Shown here: positions 33,050 to 42,090 of the stretch, piece after piece
Numbering within the stretch: position 1 is the first letter of the stretch
How the letters are laid out: each line of letters begins with the position of its first letter
Assembly (NCBI GenBank): GCA_947627365.1
Contig: CANQVT010000016.1
Span: forward strand, 1 to 49,171
DNA from: an uncultured Lachnospiraceae bacterium
GTDB lineage: Bacteria; Bacillota; Clostridia; Lachnospirales; Lachnospiraceae
Direction of reading: 5' to 3'
Length of the DNA: 49,171 nucleotides
Position numbers and translations under genes: made by a program
The notes under the pieces: model-generated
Seen by the model: only the letters and a program-made list of their open reading frames with translations
Databases searched by the model: none
What the model was told of the DNA's origin: nothing

Positions 33050-34561
33050 CTACTCTTCCAGATACATGACGCCCCACACTGTCTGATTGTCAGCGCCCAC
33101 GCCAGAGAAGCAGCGCGTAGCGTTTCCTGCTTCATCTGTCATATCCACCAGCACACCGTTGTATACAATCCCGTTCAGCTCCACACCCAGATAGGATGTC
33201 CCTTCCTGCAGCATATAGCTGCCGGACAAGTTCTCCCCTGCCAGCATTCCACCCTCCAGCTTCACAGCCTCCGTACTGTGGATCTCCTTGCTGATATCGA
33301 GGCCATGATTCAGAAAATGCCATTCTCCTGCAAGCTCATCCTCCTGATAACCGTTTTCACGCAGTTTCTCCCCGCTGTATGCAAACGGCGCAGCCACAAG
33401 CCAGCCGTCAGAATTTACAAACATCTGGTGTACTCTCGGCTCATGGTATTCTGACCCGCTGTCGAAACGCTGATGATATACGAGATACATATTCCCGTCG
33501 GACGCCTCGATCATCGAGCAATGTCCTGGTGCCATGTACGCCGTCTTCAGGCTGGGAAGCAGGTAGTTTCCCATCATCTTTACTCCGAATTCATGATGAT
33601 CGGAAGTATACCCTAACGTGTTCCCGGCCGCGTCCACATAGGGACCGTCCACGTGATCGGATCGGAAGCAGCGAATCTGATATCCGCCCTCCCTCGTCAG
33701 TCCGCCATAAGACACCAGCAGATAGTACCATCCGCTTTCCTTATCGTAATGAATATACGGACCTTCACAGGAGTTGTGAAGACCGCCGATCAGATATCTC
33801 CCGAAATACTTATCCGTGTGAGTCTCCTCGTCCGTCTCCGGATGAATCAGATACCCCGTCTCCTGATCAACCTCCAGAAGCCAAATTCCCCCGGACCACG
33901 ACCCGTACACCATCCACATTCGTCCGTCCGCATCATAGAATACACAGGGATCGATACAGTTCGGATAATTCAGGTTATTGTACTGCGCCGAGGATAGATA
34001 GGCAGACACACTGGCGTCCTCACCCATGATTTCCTTAAAATTCGTATTCTCCACTGTCCGGCTTGTAAAACCTGAACTGATCAGCGTATCAACATAAGTG
34101 TACGGCCCTGTGACCGCGTCCGCCGTAGCAAAACAGATGCTCGACGTGCGATAATCATGGCTGGTAGAAAAATACATCACCCACTTCTGCATCTTGCTGT
34201 TATAAATCACGTCCGGCGCCCACACTGCGTAGCCGCCTTCCACATACTCTCCTACAAACGAAAAAGCGCCCATTTCTTCGTCAAACAAATTGGTAAACAG
34301 CGGATTATCCGCGTTCACCCCGCTGGCAAATGATTTCCAGCTCATCAGATCATCACTCTCAGCCGCCTCCATATGTGAGCCAAAAATATAAAACTTCCCA
34401 TTGTCCTCAACGACCGAAGGATCATGCACTGAAACTCCCACCATCTCTGCCCCCTTTGCGATATCATCCACACTCTTTGCCTGACACACCACGCCAACTG
34501 TCAGAGTAAGAATAGCCGCCAAAAATACTGCGGCTCTTTTTCTGATTCTTGTTTTACGCAT
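33050..34561 (-). CDS. Secreted GH43 arabinan endo-1,5-alpha-L-arabinanase-like enzyme
   Basis: The product is 503 aa. A signal peptide (1-28) is followed by a five-bladed propeller with Asp47 (SVHDPSVV), Asp204 (NCIDPCVFYD) and Glu266 (NSCEGPYIHYD), the GH43 catalytic triad. A C-terminal beta-rich domain (about 380-503) follows, as in longer arabinanases. It would cut linear arabinan outside the cell. Its start overlaps the ArsR-like gene by 8 nt, so regulator and enzyme are cotranscribed. AAGGAG lies before the ATG. Confidence 0.87.
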   Translation of the reverse strand: MRKTRIRKRAAVFLAAILTLTVGVVCQAKSVDDIAKGAEMVGVSVHDPSVVEDNGKFYIFGSHMEAAESDDLMSWKSFASGVNADNPLFTNLFDEEMGAFSFVGEYVEGGYAVWAPDVIYNSKMQKWVMYFSTSHDYRTSSICFATADAVTGPYTYVDTLISSGFTSRTVENTNFKEIMGEDASVSAYLSSAQYNNLNYPNCIDPCVFYDADGRMWMVYGSWSGGIWLLEVDQETGYLIHPETDEETHTDKYFGRYLIGGLHNSCEGPYIHYDKESGWYYLLVSYGGLTREGGYQIRCFRSDHVDGPYVDAAGNTLGYTSDHHEFGVKMMGNYLLPSLKTAYMAPGHCSMIEASDGNMYLVYHQRFDSGSEYHEPRVHQMFVNSDGWLVAAPFAYSGEKLRENGYQEDELAGEWHFLNHGLDISKEIHSTEAVKLEGGMLAGENLSGSYMLQEGTSYLGVELNGIVYNGVLVDMTDEAGNATRCFSGVGADNQTVWGVMYLEE

Positions 34562-35519
34562 TTCTCTTTTCTCCTTTTTGAGTCTTTTCGCCCTTATTGT
34601 TATCCTCTTCAGCAGGGCTGTAATTCATCATCACCGAAATATCCTGATTATAGTTGCCAAAATTTTTCCCGAATATGGTCAGCCCCCCTACATGCTTAGC
34701 GTCCTTCTCCACCGCAAGTCGCAGCTTGATGGTGCTGCGACAGTCAAAATCAAAATCCGAAATAGACACATTTGACACCTGGAGTCCATCGATAAACGTC
34801 CCTTTGCGGTTGATCACCAGAATTTTCAGCATGCCATACTGATTCCAGTTTGGATACCACCAGTCCGGCGTAAAAATCCCGCGCATGCTGCCAAAGTCCC
34901 CCGGGCTCGTCCACTCGGCAATCTTTGTATTGTTGAGCGAAAAAGAAATATCCGAAGGCCAGACATCGCTCACCCCCGGTGCCTCTGATCCGATCTCCAT
35001 CGAAATTGTAATCTGATCGATCTTCTGCCCTGACGGTACAAAATTGGGGATCACATACTCCACATAGCCCATCGTAAACCAGAGGATATCCGCATTGTAG
35101 CGATCCGGATGCGCGAAATAACGCGTATCGTCCTCTTCGCCGATCAGCGCCGTAGACGACGCCAGACCGCAGGTCGGATATACATTAAAATCTGAAAAAT
35201 GCCCAACCTTAATATCTGTCTGGTAAGTATTCTTCAGATTCTGCGTCTCCATATCAATCAAAATTTTGTCAAGATGTGCCATGCATTTTTTTTGGTTTCC
35301 ATGCCCCGATGTCTCATTGGATACCATGACAAGACCGCAGTCCTCGAGCTTTTTGATATGGGCGGTCAGCGCGCCGTTGGTCACTCCTAACCGCGTCGCA
35401 AGCTCGTTCATGTTCATTCCCTCATTCTCCATCAGAATCTTCAATATCTCTATTCGAATCTCCGAGCCCAGAGCCTTGAAAATATCGAGTCCGTCCTCCA
35501 GGGATTTAATATGCAGCAT
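34554..35519 (-). CDS. ArsR-type winged-helix regulator with large C-terminal beta domain
   Basis: The product is 321 aa. Residues 8-80 form an ArsR/SmtB-like winged helix (IRIEILKILMENEGMNMNELATRLGVTNGALTAHIKKLE spread over the helices). The metal-site Cys cluster of classic ArsR proteins is not seen. Residues 95-300 form an unrelated, Trp/Asp/Tyr-rich region that looks like beta-sandwich folds, resembling carbohydrate-binding domains (inference). A short Lys/Glu tail ends the protein. It heads the operon with the secreted GH43 and probably controls the arabinan genes in response to a sugar. Confidence 0.8.
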   Translation of the reverse strand: MLHIKSLEDGLDIFKALGSEIRIEILKILMENEGMNMNELATRLGVTNGALTAHIKKLEDCGLVMVSNETSGHGNQKKCMAHLDKILIDMETQNLKNTYQTDIKVGHFSDFNVYPTCGLASSTALIGEEDDTRYFAHPDRYNADILWFTMGYVEYVIPNFVPSGQKIDQITISMEIGSEAPGVSDVWPSDISFSLNNTKIAEWTSPGDFGSMRGIFTPDWWYPNWNQYGMLKILVINRKGTFIDGLQVSNVSISDFDFDCRSTIKLRLAVEKDAKHVGGLTIFGKNFGNYNQDISVMMNYSPAEEDNNKGEKTQKGEKRNA

Positions 35520-35569
35520 ATTTCTCTCCTGCCTTTTTATCCTGCCACTGTGGCATCGTTTTGAAGATT

Positions 35570-35598
35570 ATGATAACACATTTTATACAGTTTGGCAA
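35570..35598 (-). promoter_or_regulatory. Promoter of the ArsR-like regulator/GH43 operon
   Basis: On the minus strand TTGCCA (35593-35598), a 17-nt spacer and TATCAT (35570-35575) lie about 50 nt before the regulator start. The -35 box is imperfect, consistent with activator dependence; three CTTGNCAAG boxes lie directly upstream. Confidence 0.7.
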
Positions 35599-35612
35599 AC
35601 ATGATCGTGAAG

Positions 35613-35654
35613 CCTTGTCAAGCACCTTGTCAAGCAAATTCGCCTTGCCAAGCA
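35613..35654 (-). promoter_or_regulatory. Three CTTGNCAAG operator-like repeats
   Basis: On the plus strand CCTTGTCAAGCA is tandemly repeated (35613-35624, 35625-35636), and a third copy with one change follows after 6 nt (35643-35654). Each holds the odd palindrome CTTGNCAAG. They lie about 14 bp upstream of the -35 box, the usual place for an activator or autoregulatory site. Confidence 0.65.
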
Positions 35655-35667
35655 CAGACACGTCTGC

Positions 35668-35684
35668 TTCGCCGATACGGCGAA
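35668..35684 (-). terminator. Short hairpin after prfC
   Basis: TTCGCCG and CGGCGAA form a 7-bp stem with a 3-nt loop 4 nt after the prfC stop. A second small palindrome (CAGAC-AC-GTCTG, 35655-35666) follows. There is no T tract, so termination is uncertain. Confidence 0.4.
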
Positions 35685-35687
35685 ACT

Positions 35688-37274
35688 TTAACGCCCAAAC
35701 TCCGACAGCCTGAGCCCCTCGTTCCGCTCGAGTACCATGCCGACTGACCAGCTGTTGACAAACAGAAGGAGCGGACGGTCCCTGAGATCCTTGATCTTCT
35801 TCATGTCCGAGGTGCCGACGATCTTGTTCAGGTCGATGTCCTCGTTCTCGATCCAGCGGATGTGCTCATACGGGAGCGGATCCAGCCGGATGTCCACGTT
35901 GTACTCGTTCTCAAGGCGGTATTTCAGCACGTCAAACTGCAGCACGCCGACCACGCCGACGATGATCTCCTCCATGCCGGTGTTGAATTCCTGGAAGATC
36001 TGGATCGCGCCCTCCTGCGCGATCTGGTTGATCCCCTTGACAAACTGCTTGCGCTTCATCGTGTCGAGCTGCCGCACGCGCGCGAAATGCTCCGGCGCGA
36101 AGGTAGGGATGCCCTCGTAGGCGAACTTTTTCCCCGGCATGCAGATCGTGTCACCAATGGAAAAGATACCCGGGTCGAAGACGCCGATGATGTCCCCCGC
36201 GTACGCCTCCTGCACGATGTGCCGCTCCTGCGCCATCATCTGCTGCGGCTGAGAGAGCCGCTGCGTGCGGTCGCCCTGCACATGATAGACCTCCATGCCC
36301 GCGTCAAACTTGCCCGAGCAGATGCGCATGAAAGCCACACGGTCACGATGCGCCTTGTTCATGTTCGCCTGAATCTTAAAGACAAACGCCGAGAAATCCT
36401 CCTCCATCGGATCGATCACGCCGCAGTCCGCCATCCTGGGCAGCGGCGACGTTGTCATCTGCAGGAAATGCTTCAGGAAGATCTCCACACCGAAATTCGT
36501 CAGCGCCGAACCGAAAAACACCGGGGAGAGTTTCCCCTGGCTGACGAGCTCCTGGTCAAACTCCTCGGACGCCCCGTCGAGCAGCTCGATCTCCTCGAGC
36601 AGCGTCTCCTTGTTCTGCGCCCCGATGAACTCCTCGAGCTCCGGCGCGTCCACGTCGATCTCCGTGGCGACGCCCGCCTTCGTGCCCTTCTGCGTGTCGG
36701 TGAACGTCGTCACCTTGCGGGACGCGCGCTCGTACACGCCCTTGAAATTCTTGCCGGAGCCGATCGGCCAGTTGATCGGGCAGGTCGCGATCCCCAGCTC
36801 CTTCTCGATATCGTCGAGCAGCTCGAACGTGTCGTTCGCGTCGCGGTCCAGCTTGTTGATAAACGTAAAGATCGGGATATGCCGCATCACGCAGACCTTG
36901 AACAGCTTGCGCGTCTGCGCCTCGACGCCCTTCGACGCGTCGATCACCATGACCGCGGAATCCGCCGCCATCAGCGTGCGATACGTATCCTCCGAGAAAT
37001 CCTGGTGCCCCGGCGTGTCCAGAATGTTGATGCAGTACCCGCCGTAATTAAACTGCAGCACGGAGGATGTAACCGAAATACCTCTCTCCTTCTCAATCTC
37101 CATCCAGTCCGACACCGCGTGCCGCGCCGTCGCCTTGCCCTTGACCGAGCCCGCCAGATTGATCGCGCCGCCGTAGAGCAGAAACTTCTCCGTCAGCGTC
37201 GTCTTGCCGGCGTCCGGATGCGAGATGATCGCGAACGTCCTCCTCTTGCCGATCTCTTCCCTCAAATCACCCAC
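35688..37274 (-). CDS. prfC: Peptide chain release factor 3
   Basis: This 528-aa translational GTPase recycles RF1/RF2 from the ribosome. It has the P-loop SHPDAGKTTLTEK (about residues 18-30), switch II DTPGHQDFSEDTYR, and NKLDRD for guanine specificity, followed by domain II and the RF3 C-terminal domain. I start it at GTG 37274 (GGAGGG 7 nt upstream), which gives the standard length; the frame extends to a TTG at 37346 without support. The start overlaps the upstream gene by 8 nt. Its association with the surface-protein cluster appears positional. Confidence 0.93.
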   Translation of the reverse strand: MGDLREEIGKRRTFAIISHPDAGKTTLTEKFLLYGGAINLAGSVKGKATARHAVSDWMEIEKERGISVTSSVLQFNYGGYCINILDTPGHQDFSEDTYRTLMAADSAVMVIDASKGVEAQTRKLFKVCVMRHIPIFTFINKLDRDANDTFELLDDIEKELGIATCPINWPIGSGKNFKGVYERASRKVTTFTDTQKGTKAGVATEIDVDAPELEEFIGAQNKETLLEEIELLDGASEEFDQELVSQGKLSPVFFGSALTNFGVEIFLKHFLQMTTSPLPRMADCGVIDPMEEDFSAFVFKIQANMNKAHRDRVAFMRICSGKFDAGMEVYHVQGDRTQRLSQPQQMMAQERHIVQEAYAGDIIGVFDPGIFSIGDTICMPGKKFAYEGIPTFAPEHFARVRQLDTMKRKQFVKGINQIAQEGAIQIFQEFNTGMEEIIVGVVGVLQFDVLKYRLENEYNVDIRLDPLPYEHIRWIENEDIDLNKIVGTSDMKKIKDLRDRPLLLFVNSWSVGMVLERNEGLRLSEFGR

Positions 37275-38229
37275 AGCAATTCCCTCCACTGTCCCGTCTT
37301 CTATGCAAATCCTTTGTCTCTCTAAGTCCAACGCATATTCTACCAAGACTGGGAAACGCTGTCAACGTCAGAAATGATCGCCGGATAGAACAAAAAATAA
37401 TTGGCGGGTTGAGCGCGTCAGAGGAGCTGTCCAGCCGCTCTACGCTCAATCCCGCCTTTTCCAGATTTTCCTGTGCTTTCTGCAGATTTCTTTCGCCCCG
37501 GATCTCCAGCTCGACGCGCCGGATCTCACACGGGAGCTCCAGCTGCGCGAGCCAGCGCCTCATCAGATCGGCATCCATATAGAGTCCGTCCTCCCCGGCG
37601 ATTCCCAGAAAGCCCGCCGCCTGCGATCTGTCAGTTCCTTCGCCTCCCGGCAGACTGCCTTCCTCTCCTCCGCCGGCCGGAAGTCCTTCCCCGGCGCCCG
37701 CAGCGCCCCGCACATCCAGGCATACGGCCAATGAGTCGATCTGTTCTCTCAGGATCTCCGCCTGCCGCTTGGAGATCGGATTTCCATATTCATCCGACAA
37801 ACTGTTAAAAAGACCATCCCCGGCGATCAAAAGAGGCCGCGTCCCCGTCTGCCGCTCTCCTGCACTTTTTATGATCGTCAACGGATATTCGGACAGTTCG
37901 ACGCCATACAGCTGCGCAGACGTACGATATTTATCGATACCGAGCTCCACATCTGCGCAATAGATCGCCCAGCGCCTGCGAAGTCCGGGCAGACGATCCA
38001 TCTGCTCCAAACCCTCTTCAGAAAATTCTCCGGACCGCCCTGCGCGCAGGAAAGAGCCGGAAGGCGCAGACGCCCCTGACTGGGCAGAGGGCGCTGTGAC
38101 AGCGATCCGGAAAAGCTCCCGCTCCCGCATACCCGCCTTCCACAGCTGCGCCGCAAGCCAGCCGACAAGCAGAAAAAGCCCGACAAGCAGCGGTTTGATG
38201 TAATTCAGATAGCTCTCTTTTCGTGGCAT
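37267..38229 (-). CDS. Membrane-anchored protein of unknown function
   Basis: I do not recognise this 320-aa protein. One N-terminal membrane helix (about residues 12-31) is followed by an extracellular part with Ser/Ala/Gly-rich segments and a conserved-looking block (DVELGIDKYRTSAQLYGVEL, PLLIAGDGLFNSLSDEYGNPISKRQAEIL). This block faintly recalls the extracytoplasmic core of MacB/FtsX-type permeases, but the three C-terminal helices of those proteins are missing. The last 50 residues are Arg/Ser-rich and look out of keeping, so a frameshift or truncation is possible. It follows the COG1361-like gene and overlaps prfC by 8 nt. Confidence 0.65.
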   Translation of the reverse strand: MPRKESYLNYIKPLLVGLFLLVGWLAAQLWKAGMRERELFRIAVTAPSAQSGASAPSGSFLRAGRSGEFSEEGLEQMDRLPGLRRRWAIYCADVELGIDKYRTSAQLYGVELSEYPLTIIKSAGERQTGTRPLLIAGDGLFNSLSDEYGNPISKRQAEILREQIDSLAVCLDVRGAAGAGEGLPAGGGEEGSLPGGEGTDRSQAAGFLGIAGEDGLYMDADLMRRWLAQLELPCEIRRVELEIRGERNLQKAQENLEKAGLSVERLDSSSDALNPPIIFCSIRRSFLTLTAFPSLGRICVGLRETKDLHRRRDSGGNCCG

Positions 38230-38336
38230 GTCCCTATCCTTTTCTCTCCATCGTTTCTATTGCTCCCAGTCTCTTTCTGCGCTCAGGCTCACGCTCCCGT
38301 CTGGCCGCAGTCTTCTATACCGGTTCGATCATGATC

Positions 38337-40523
38337 CTATGCGTTTCTGTCTCTCTGCGCCGCGAGCAGATCCGCCAGCGCGTTTTTGCTCCTGCGAAGC
38401 CGCCAGCCCATAAAAGCAAGGATCAGCAGAAAAACGGCACAGGTCAGCACAAGAACGGCGGCCTGCCACTGGTTTGTCTGCTCCTCCGGCTTCTCAACGG
38501 AGAGCTTCACCACCTGCGGCTCCAGGATCTCTGTGGCAAACTCCTGCGTCTGCGTGTAGATTTCCCCGTATGCGTCCTCGTAGGTCAACGTCAAGGTGCC
38601 CGTAGTCTGCCCGTATTTTTCGTCGGCACTCCCCGTGTTTCCTGCTGCCGCACCGTCCGAACCCGCCGCTCCTGCGTCTCCTTCTTCCGCGCCGTCCGAA
38701 CCTGCCGCTCCTGCATCTCCTTCTTCCGCACCGTCCGAACCTGCTGTTCCTGCATCTCCTTCTTCCGCGCCATCCGGGCTTGCTGTCCCCGTATCGCCCA
38801 GTGACTTCATCATCTTGTTGCCAACATAAATCCGCAGCGCGCCCTCATAGGACGCGCCCGCCTCGAGGTTCCCGGCGAAAGCGCTTCCGGTCGAAAACAG
38901 GCCCTGTCCGGCGAAATCGATCCTTACATTGTAGACAGCCGCCTTCCCGGCATTGTGCACCGTGAAGTTTCCGTCAACCGTATCCGTCGAGTACAGCTGC
39001 GGCGCCAGCCGGAAGCCCTCGAGCACCAGCTGCGACGGCTGGTAGATATCCAGCTCCACCTCCTCCGTCGCCGTATATGCAGTGCCCTGATCGTTCTCAT
39101 AGTCAAAATCAAACAGCACTGCCGCTTTTCCGGCCTGCGCGTTCGGCTTTACCGAAAGGCAGGTCGGCAGGGAAACCGTCTCCTGCGCCCGGACTTTCCC
39201 GAAATAAAAAGACGAACAGCTGAAATCAATTGCCTCCGACTCGGTTTTCAGCGTCACCTTCATGTTGTAGACCGGCTCGTCCCCCGTCACATTCTGAAAC
39301 ACAGTCGTAAACGCATACTCCTGTCCGGCCGTGAGCTGCTCGTCGTCCAGACTGTCTGAGAGCAGAAGAAATTTCGGTTGGCGATGAACCCTCTCCACGC
39401 TGCCGACGGTGTCCCCGCCGCCCGCATATCCGCCGCCGGAATACCCGCCGCCTGCTCCGAGATCATTCGGCAAGGCTTCCTCCGTGTCCGGCTCCTCAGT
39501 CAGCGGTTCCTTTGTCCCCGGCTCTTCCGTCGCCGGTTCTTCTGTGCCCGGTTCCTCTGCCGGCGGTTCTGTTGTCGGCGGTTGCTCTGTGCCCGGTTCT
39601 TCCGTGCCCGGCTCCCCCGGCTTCGACCCTCCGGGGTCTGTTTCTCCACTCTGCCCTCCGTTTTGTCCGGGATCCTGCCCGCCGCCCTCATCACCTGACC
39701 CGGCAGAACCGCTGTCTCCGCCCGGATCATCCGGAACGATGAGCGGCGGTCCCTCTGTGTCCGGCTCCCCGGGATCGGTCTGCCCCGGCGGCGTCTGCGT
39801 CCCCGGCTCCGGCGCCTCCGTCTGATCCGACCCGGGATCTCTCCCGTCCGCCACCGTGATAAAAATCCGGCTGGTGAGCTCTGCGCGGTATCCTGCCTCC
39901 GAATAGCCGACCGCCCTTACCATCACCGGATACTTGCCGTTCCTTCTGTTGCTCTCCAGCGCAATATCACAGCAGAACAGATACGTCTCCACAGGATCCG
40001 GAGTCTCTCCAGAATAAAGCTCTGACCTCCTCACCTCCTTGCGGTAGTTCGCGTACACAAAGGGCGCGTTCTCCCCCAGGTCAAGCTCCACGTCAAGGCA
40101 GTCATTTTTGAGCGGTCCGCTCGCAAGGAAAGGGACAACCAGATGCACGGTTCCGTTCTCGACCTTCGGAATATAGCCCTGCGAATAGGAGCTATCCATA
40201 TTTTCATAGACGTGCGCTGTGTCAATACCGAGATAGACACGGGACGCTTCCGTCGCTCCCAGATCCGCCTCTTCCTGAATATCCTCCAGGATCAGTTGTC
40301 CGTCCGGCGTTCCTATATCTGGCTCCTGTTTACCGTTCCTAATCAACGTTTCATCTGGCATCTGCATGTCATCTGTGATCAGTATTTCATCCGGTATTGA
40401 TAAATCATGATTCTCTGCCTCTCCCGCGAATACCGTCGATCCGGCCAGAATGGCCGAAATCAAAACCGTCCGGAATCTCCTTCGCCTGTTCCTTTTTCTC
40501 TTTCCATTTCTGCTTTCGCGCAT
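38337..40523 (-). CDS. Large surface protein, COG1361/CARDB-like, with Pro/Glu/Thr and Gly/Ala repeats
   Basis: This 728-aa protein starts at ATG 40523 with GGGGGAG upstream, inside the end of the ABC ATPase gene (64-nt overlap). After a signal peptide come beta-rich regions (about 70-215), a long Pro/Gly/Asp/Glu/Thr repeat tract (about 220-355; units such as EEPGTEEP), then CARDB/COG1361-like Ig modules (about 375-575). Four tandem 13-residue repeats (consensus AGSDGAEEGDAGA) precede another beta segment and a C-terminal membrane helix (about 690-712). It is anchored in the membrane and exposed outside. Its coupling to an ABC exporter suggests that it works with, or is handled by, that transporter. 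Confidence 0.75.
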   Translation of the reverse strand: MRESRNGKRKRNRRRRFRTVLISAILAGSTVFAGEAENHDLSIPDEILITDDMQMPDETLIRNGKQEPDIGTPDGQLILEDIQEEADLGATEASRVYLGIDTAHVYENMDSSYSQGYIPKVENGTVHLVVPFLASGPLKNDCLDVELDLGENAPFVYANYRKEVRRSELYSGETPDPVETYLFCCDIALESNRRNGKYPVMVRAVGYSEAGYRAELTSRIFITVADGRDPGSDQTEAPEPGTQTPPGQTDPGEPDTEGPPLIVPDDPGGDSGSAGSGDEGGGQDPGQNGGQSGETDPGGSKPGEPGTEEPGTEQPPTTEPPAEEPGTEEPATEEPGTKEPLTEEPDTEEALPNDLGAGGGYSGGGYAGGGDTVGSVERVHRQPKFLLLSDSLDDEQLTAGQEYAFTTVFQNVTGDEPVYNMKVTLKTESEAIDFSCSSFYFGKVRAQETVSLPTCLSVKPNAQAGKAAVLFDFDYENDQGTAYTATEEVELDIYQPSQLVLEGFRLAPQLYSTDTVDGNFTVHNAGKAAVYNVRIDFAGQGLFSTGSAFAGNLEAGASYEGALRIYVGNKMMKSLGDTGTASPDGAEEGDAGTAGSDGAEEGDAGAAGSDGAEEGDAGAAGSDGAAAGNTGSADEKYGQTTGTLTLTYEDAYGEIYTQTQEFATEILEPQVVKLSVEKPEEQTNQWQAAVLVLTCAVFLLILAFMGWRLRRSKNALADLLAAQRDRNA
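38635..38800 (-). repeat. Tandem 39-bp coding repeats
   Basis: About four copies of a 39-bp unit encode 13-residue repeats (TAGSDGAEEGDAG, AAGSDGAEEGDAG and variants) in the large surface protein. The high DNA similarity between neighbouring units suggests recent expansion and possible length variation between strains. Confidence 0.8.
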
Positions 40524-41182
40524 TGCTCTCTCCCCCATCCGGTCCGCACCTCGCTCATCACTCCCGCGTCCATCTCAAATACGCGGTCGCAGAGGATACG
40601 GATATCCTCGCTGTTGTGGCTCGCCAGAAGGATCGTCCGCCCCTTTTCCTTCTCCTGCAGAAGCAGGCTGCGGATCTCCTCCACCCCATGCCGGTCAAGT
40701 CCGTTGAACGGCTCGTCGAGCACGAGGAGCTCCGGCTGCTCCATGATCGCCTGCGCGATGCCGAGCCTCTGCCGCATTCCGAGTGAATATTTCGCCACGG
40801 GCTTTTTCAATCCTGGATCAAGCCCCACGCGCAGCAGCGTCTCCGTGATCCGTCCGCGCGTTGCCTTTCCCCGCAGGTCCGCGAGAATCTCCAGGTTCCG
40901 CCTTCCGCTCAGATTGCTCAGAAACCCCGGCGTCTCGATGATCACTCCGAGGCTTTCCGGAAAATCGATTTCCTTCCCGATCAGTCTTCCGCCCACCCGC
41001 ACAAGTCCCTCCGTGACAGGCAGAAACCCACAGATGCACTTCATCAGCACCGTCTTTCCGGAGCCGTTGTTCCCGACGATACCGCAGACTGTTCCGCGCT
41101 CCAGTGAGAAATCCAGGCGTTTCAGAATCTCCTCGCGTCCAAAACACTTGCGCACGCCGGTCAGTTCAATGTAGTTATCCAT
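40460..41182 (-). CDS. ABC transporter ATP-binding protein, BcrA/LanF-like
   Basis: This 240-aa ATPase has Walker A GNNGSGKTVL, the signature YSLGMRQRLGIA (typical of BcrA/LanF drug and lantibiotic immunity ATPases) and Walker B LLVLDEPFNGLD, with the switch His in ASHNSED. The start at MDNYIELTGV (41182) has GGGAGG upstream. The two genes upstream encode ABC-2-like permeases, so a LanFEG- or BcrAB-like exporter is likely. The C-terminal codons overlap the start of the surface-protein gene. Confidence 0.9.
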   Translation of the reverse strand: MDNYIELTGVRKCFGREEILKRLDFSLERGTVCGIVGNNGSGKTVLMKCICGFLPVTEGLVRVGGRLIGKEIDFPESLGVIIETPGFLSNLSGRRNLEILADLRGKATRGRITETLLRVGLDPGLKKPVAKYSLGMRQRLGIAQAIMEQPELLVLDEPFNGLDRHGVEEIRSLLLQEKEKGRTILLASHNSEDIRILCDRVFEMDAGVMSEVRTGWGREQCAKAEMEREKGTGEGDSGRF

Positions 41183-41278
41183 GCCGCGCCTCCCATCCGC
41201 CGCTTCGCAGCACATCCGAAAGCAAACTGCAAATGCAGATTCACATCGCAGCATACACAGCATAATACTGCTTCGGCC

Positions 41279-42007
41279 TCATATTTCCCTCAAGGCATGC
41301 CCCAACACCAGAGCGTGCAGCGCCGCGCAGCCGACCGCCAGAAGCAGCAGAAAAAGCCACAGCCCAAGCTTTCCCTCTCCCCAGTTCTGTTTTGCGCCGA
41401 TCCATTCCGCGGGATCGATACAGTAGAGCTCCTCCAGATAGCGGTCCCGCAGGATCACACAGGTATAGAACGCGACAAACGGCAGGCCAAACGCCAGATA
41501 GACAGTGCCGCCCATGATCGCGCAAACAGCGCTGAGAGAAGCCAGCGCGCTCGCGATCAGGCACACACGCCCCGTCAACCTCAGAAGCTCCCAGATCCGT
41601 TCCGTCGGCCAATTCCAGACCGCCTCACGCCCAAAAAAGAGCAAAAAAAAGAAAAGCGTGCCTGCAATTACCGCCAGAGCCCATACAAGTGAGCCTGACA
41701 GCGCGGTCGCGAACACTTTATCGAGGCAATATTCCCATTTCCCCCTGCGCACGAGCAGGAAGCGCTGAAATCTTCCCTGTCTCTCCCGCAGGTACTCGTC
41801 CCCGTACGGCAGCACCGCCGTCACCGGCAGCAGAAAAAGCACCGCCTGCGATCCCAGCGCGTCCGCCGTCATGTTGAGGAAGGTTCCCGCTTCGAGCACC
41901 GTCTTCTTCTCCGTCTGAGGCCACTTTGTTCCCGCCAGGAGTCCCACGAAAGAGAGCAATACCGCCAGATAAAATTTTCTGTCCCGGAGCATTCGTTTCA
42001 GATCCAT
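41279..42007 (-). CDS. ABC-2-type permease subunit
   Basis: This 242-aa protein has six hydrophobic segments and the N-terminal cytoplasmic opening MDLKRMLRDRKFYLAVLLSF, the typical start of ABC-2 or lantibiotic-immunity permeases (LanE/LanG-like). No substrate-specific motif is recognisable. It lies between the second permease gene and the ATPase gene, and these three probably form one exporter. Confidence 0.8.
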   Translation of the reverse strand: MDLKRMLRDRKFYLAVLLSFVGLLAGTKWPQTEKKTVLEAGTFLNMTADALGSQAVLFLLPVTAVLPYGDEYLRERQGRFQRFLLVRRGKWEYCLDKVFATALSGSLVWALAVIAGTLFFFLLFFGREAVWNWPTERIWELLRLTGRVCLIASALASLSAVCAIMGGTVYLAFGLPFVAFYTCVILRDRYLEELYCIDPAEWIGAKQNWGEGKLGLWLFLLLLAVGCAALHALVLGHALREI

Positions 42008-42090
42008 TTCATAAATTTCCTCTTCTCAGTTTCGCACACCCTTCTGTTTCACATAAGCGCTCTGCTTCACTATAATATTTTCTGCTTACA

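Noticed and set aside
35862..37325. 487-codon open frame on the plus strand
   Set aside because: It lies antisense to prfC, which has full family motifs. Long antisense frames are expected in GC-rich codon use.
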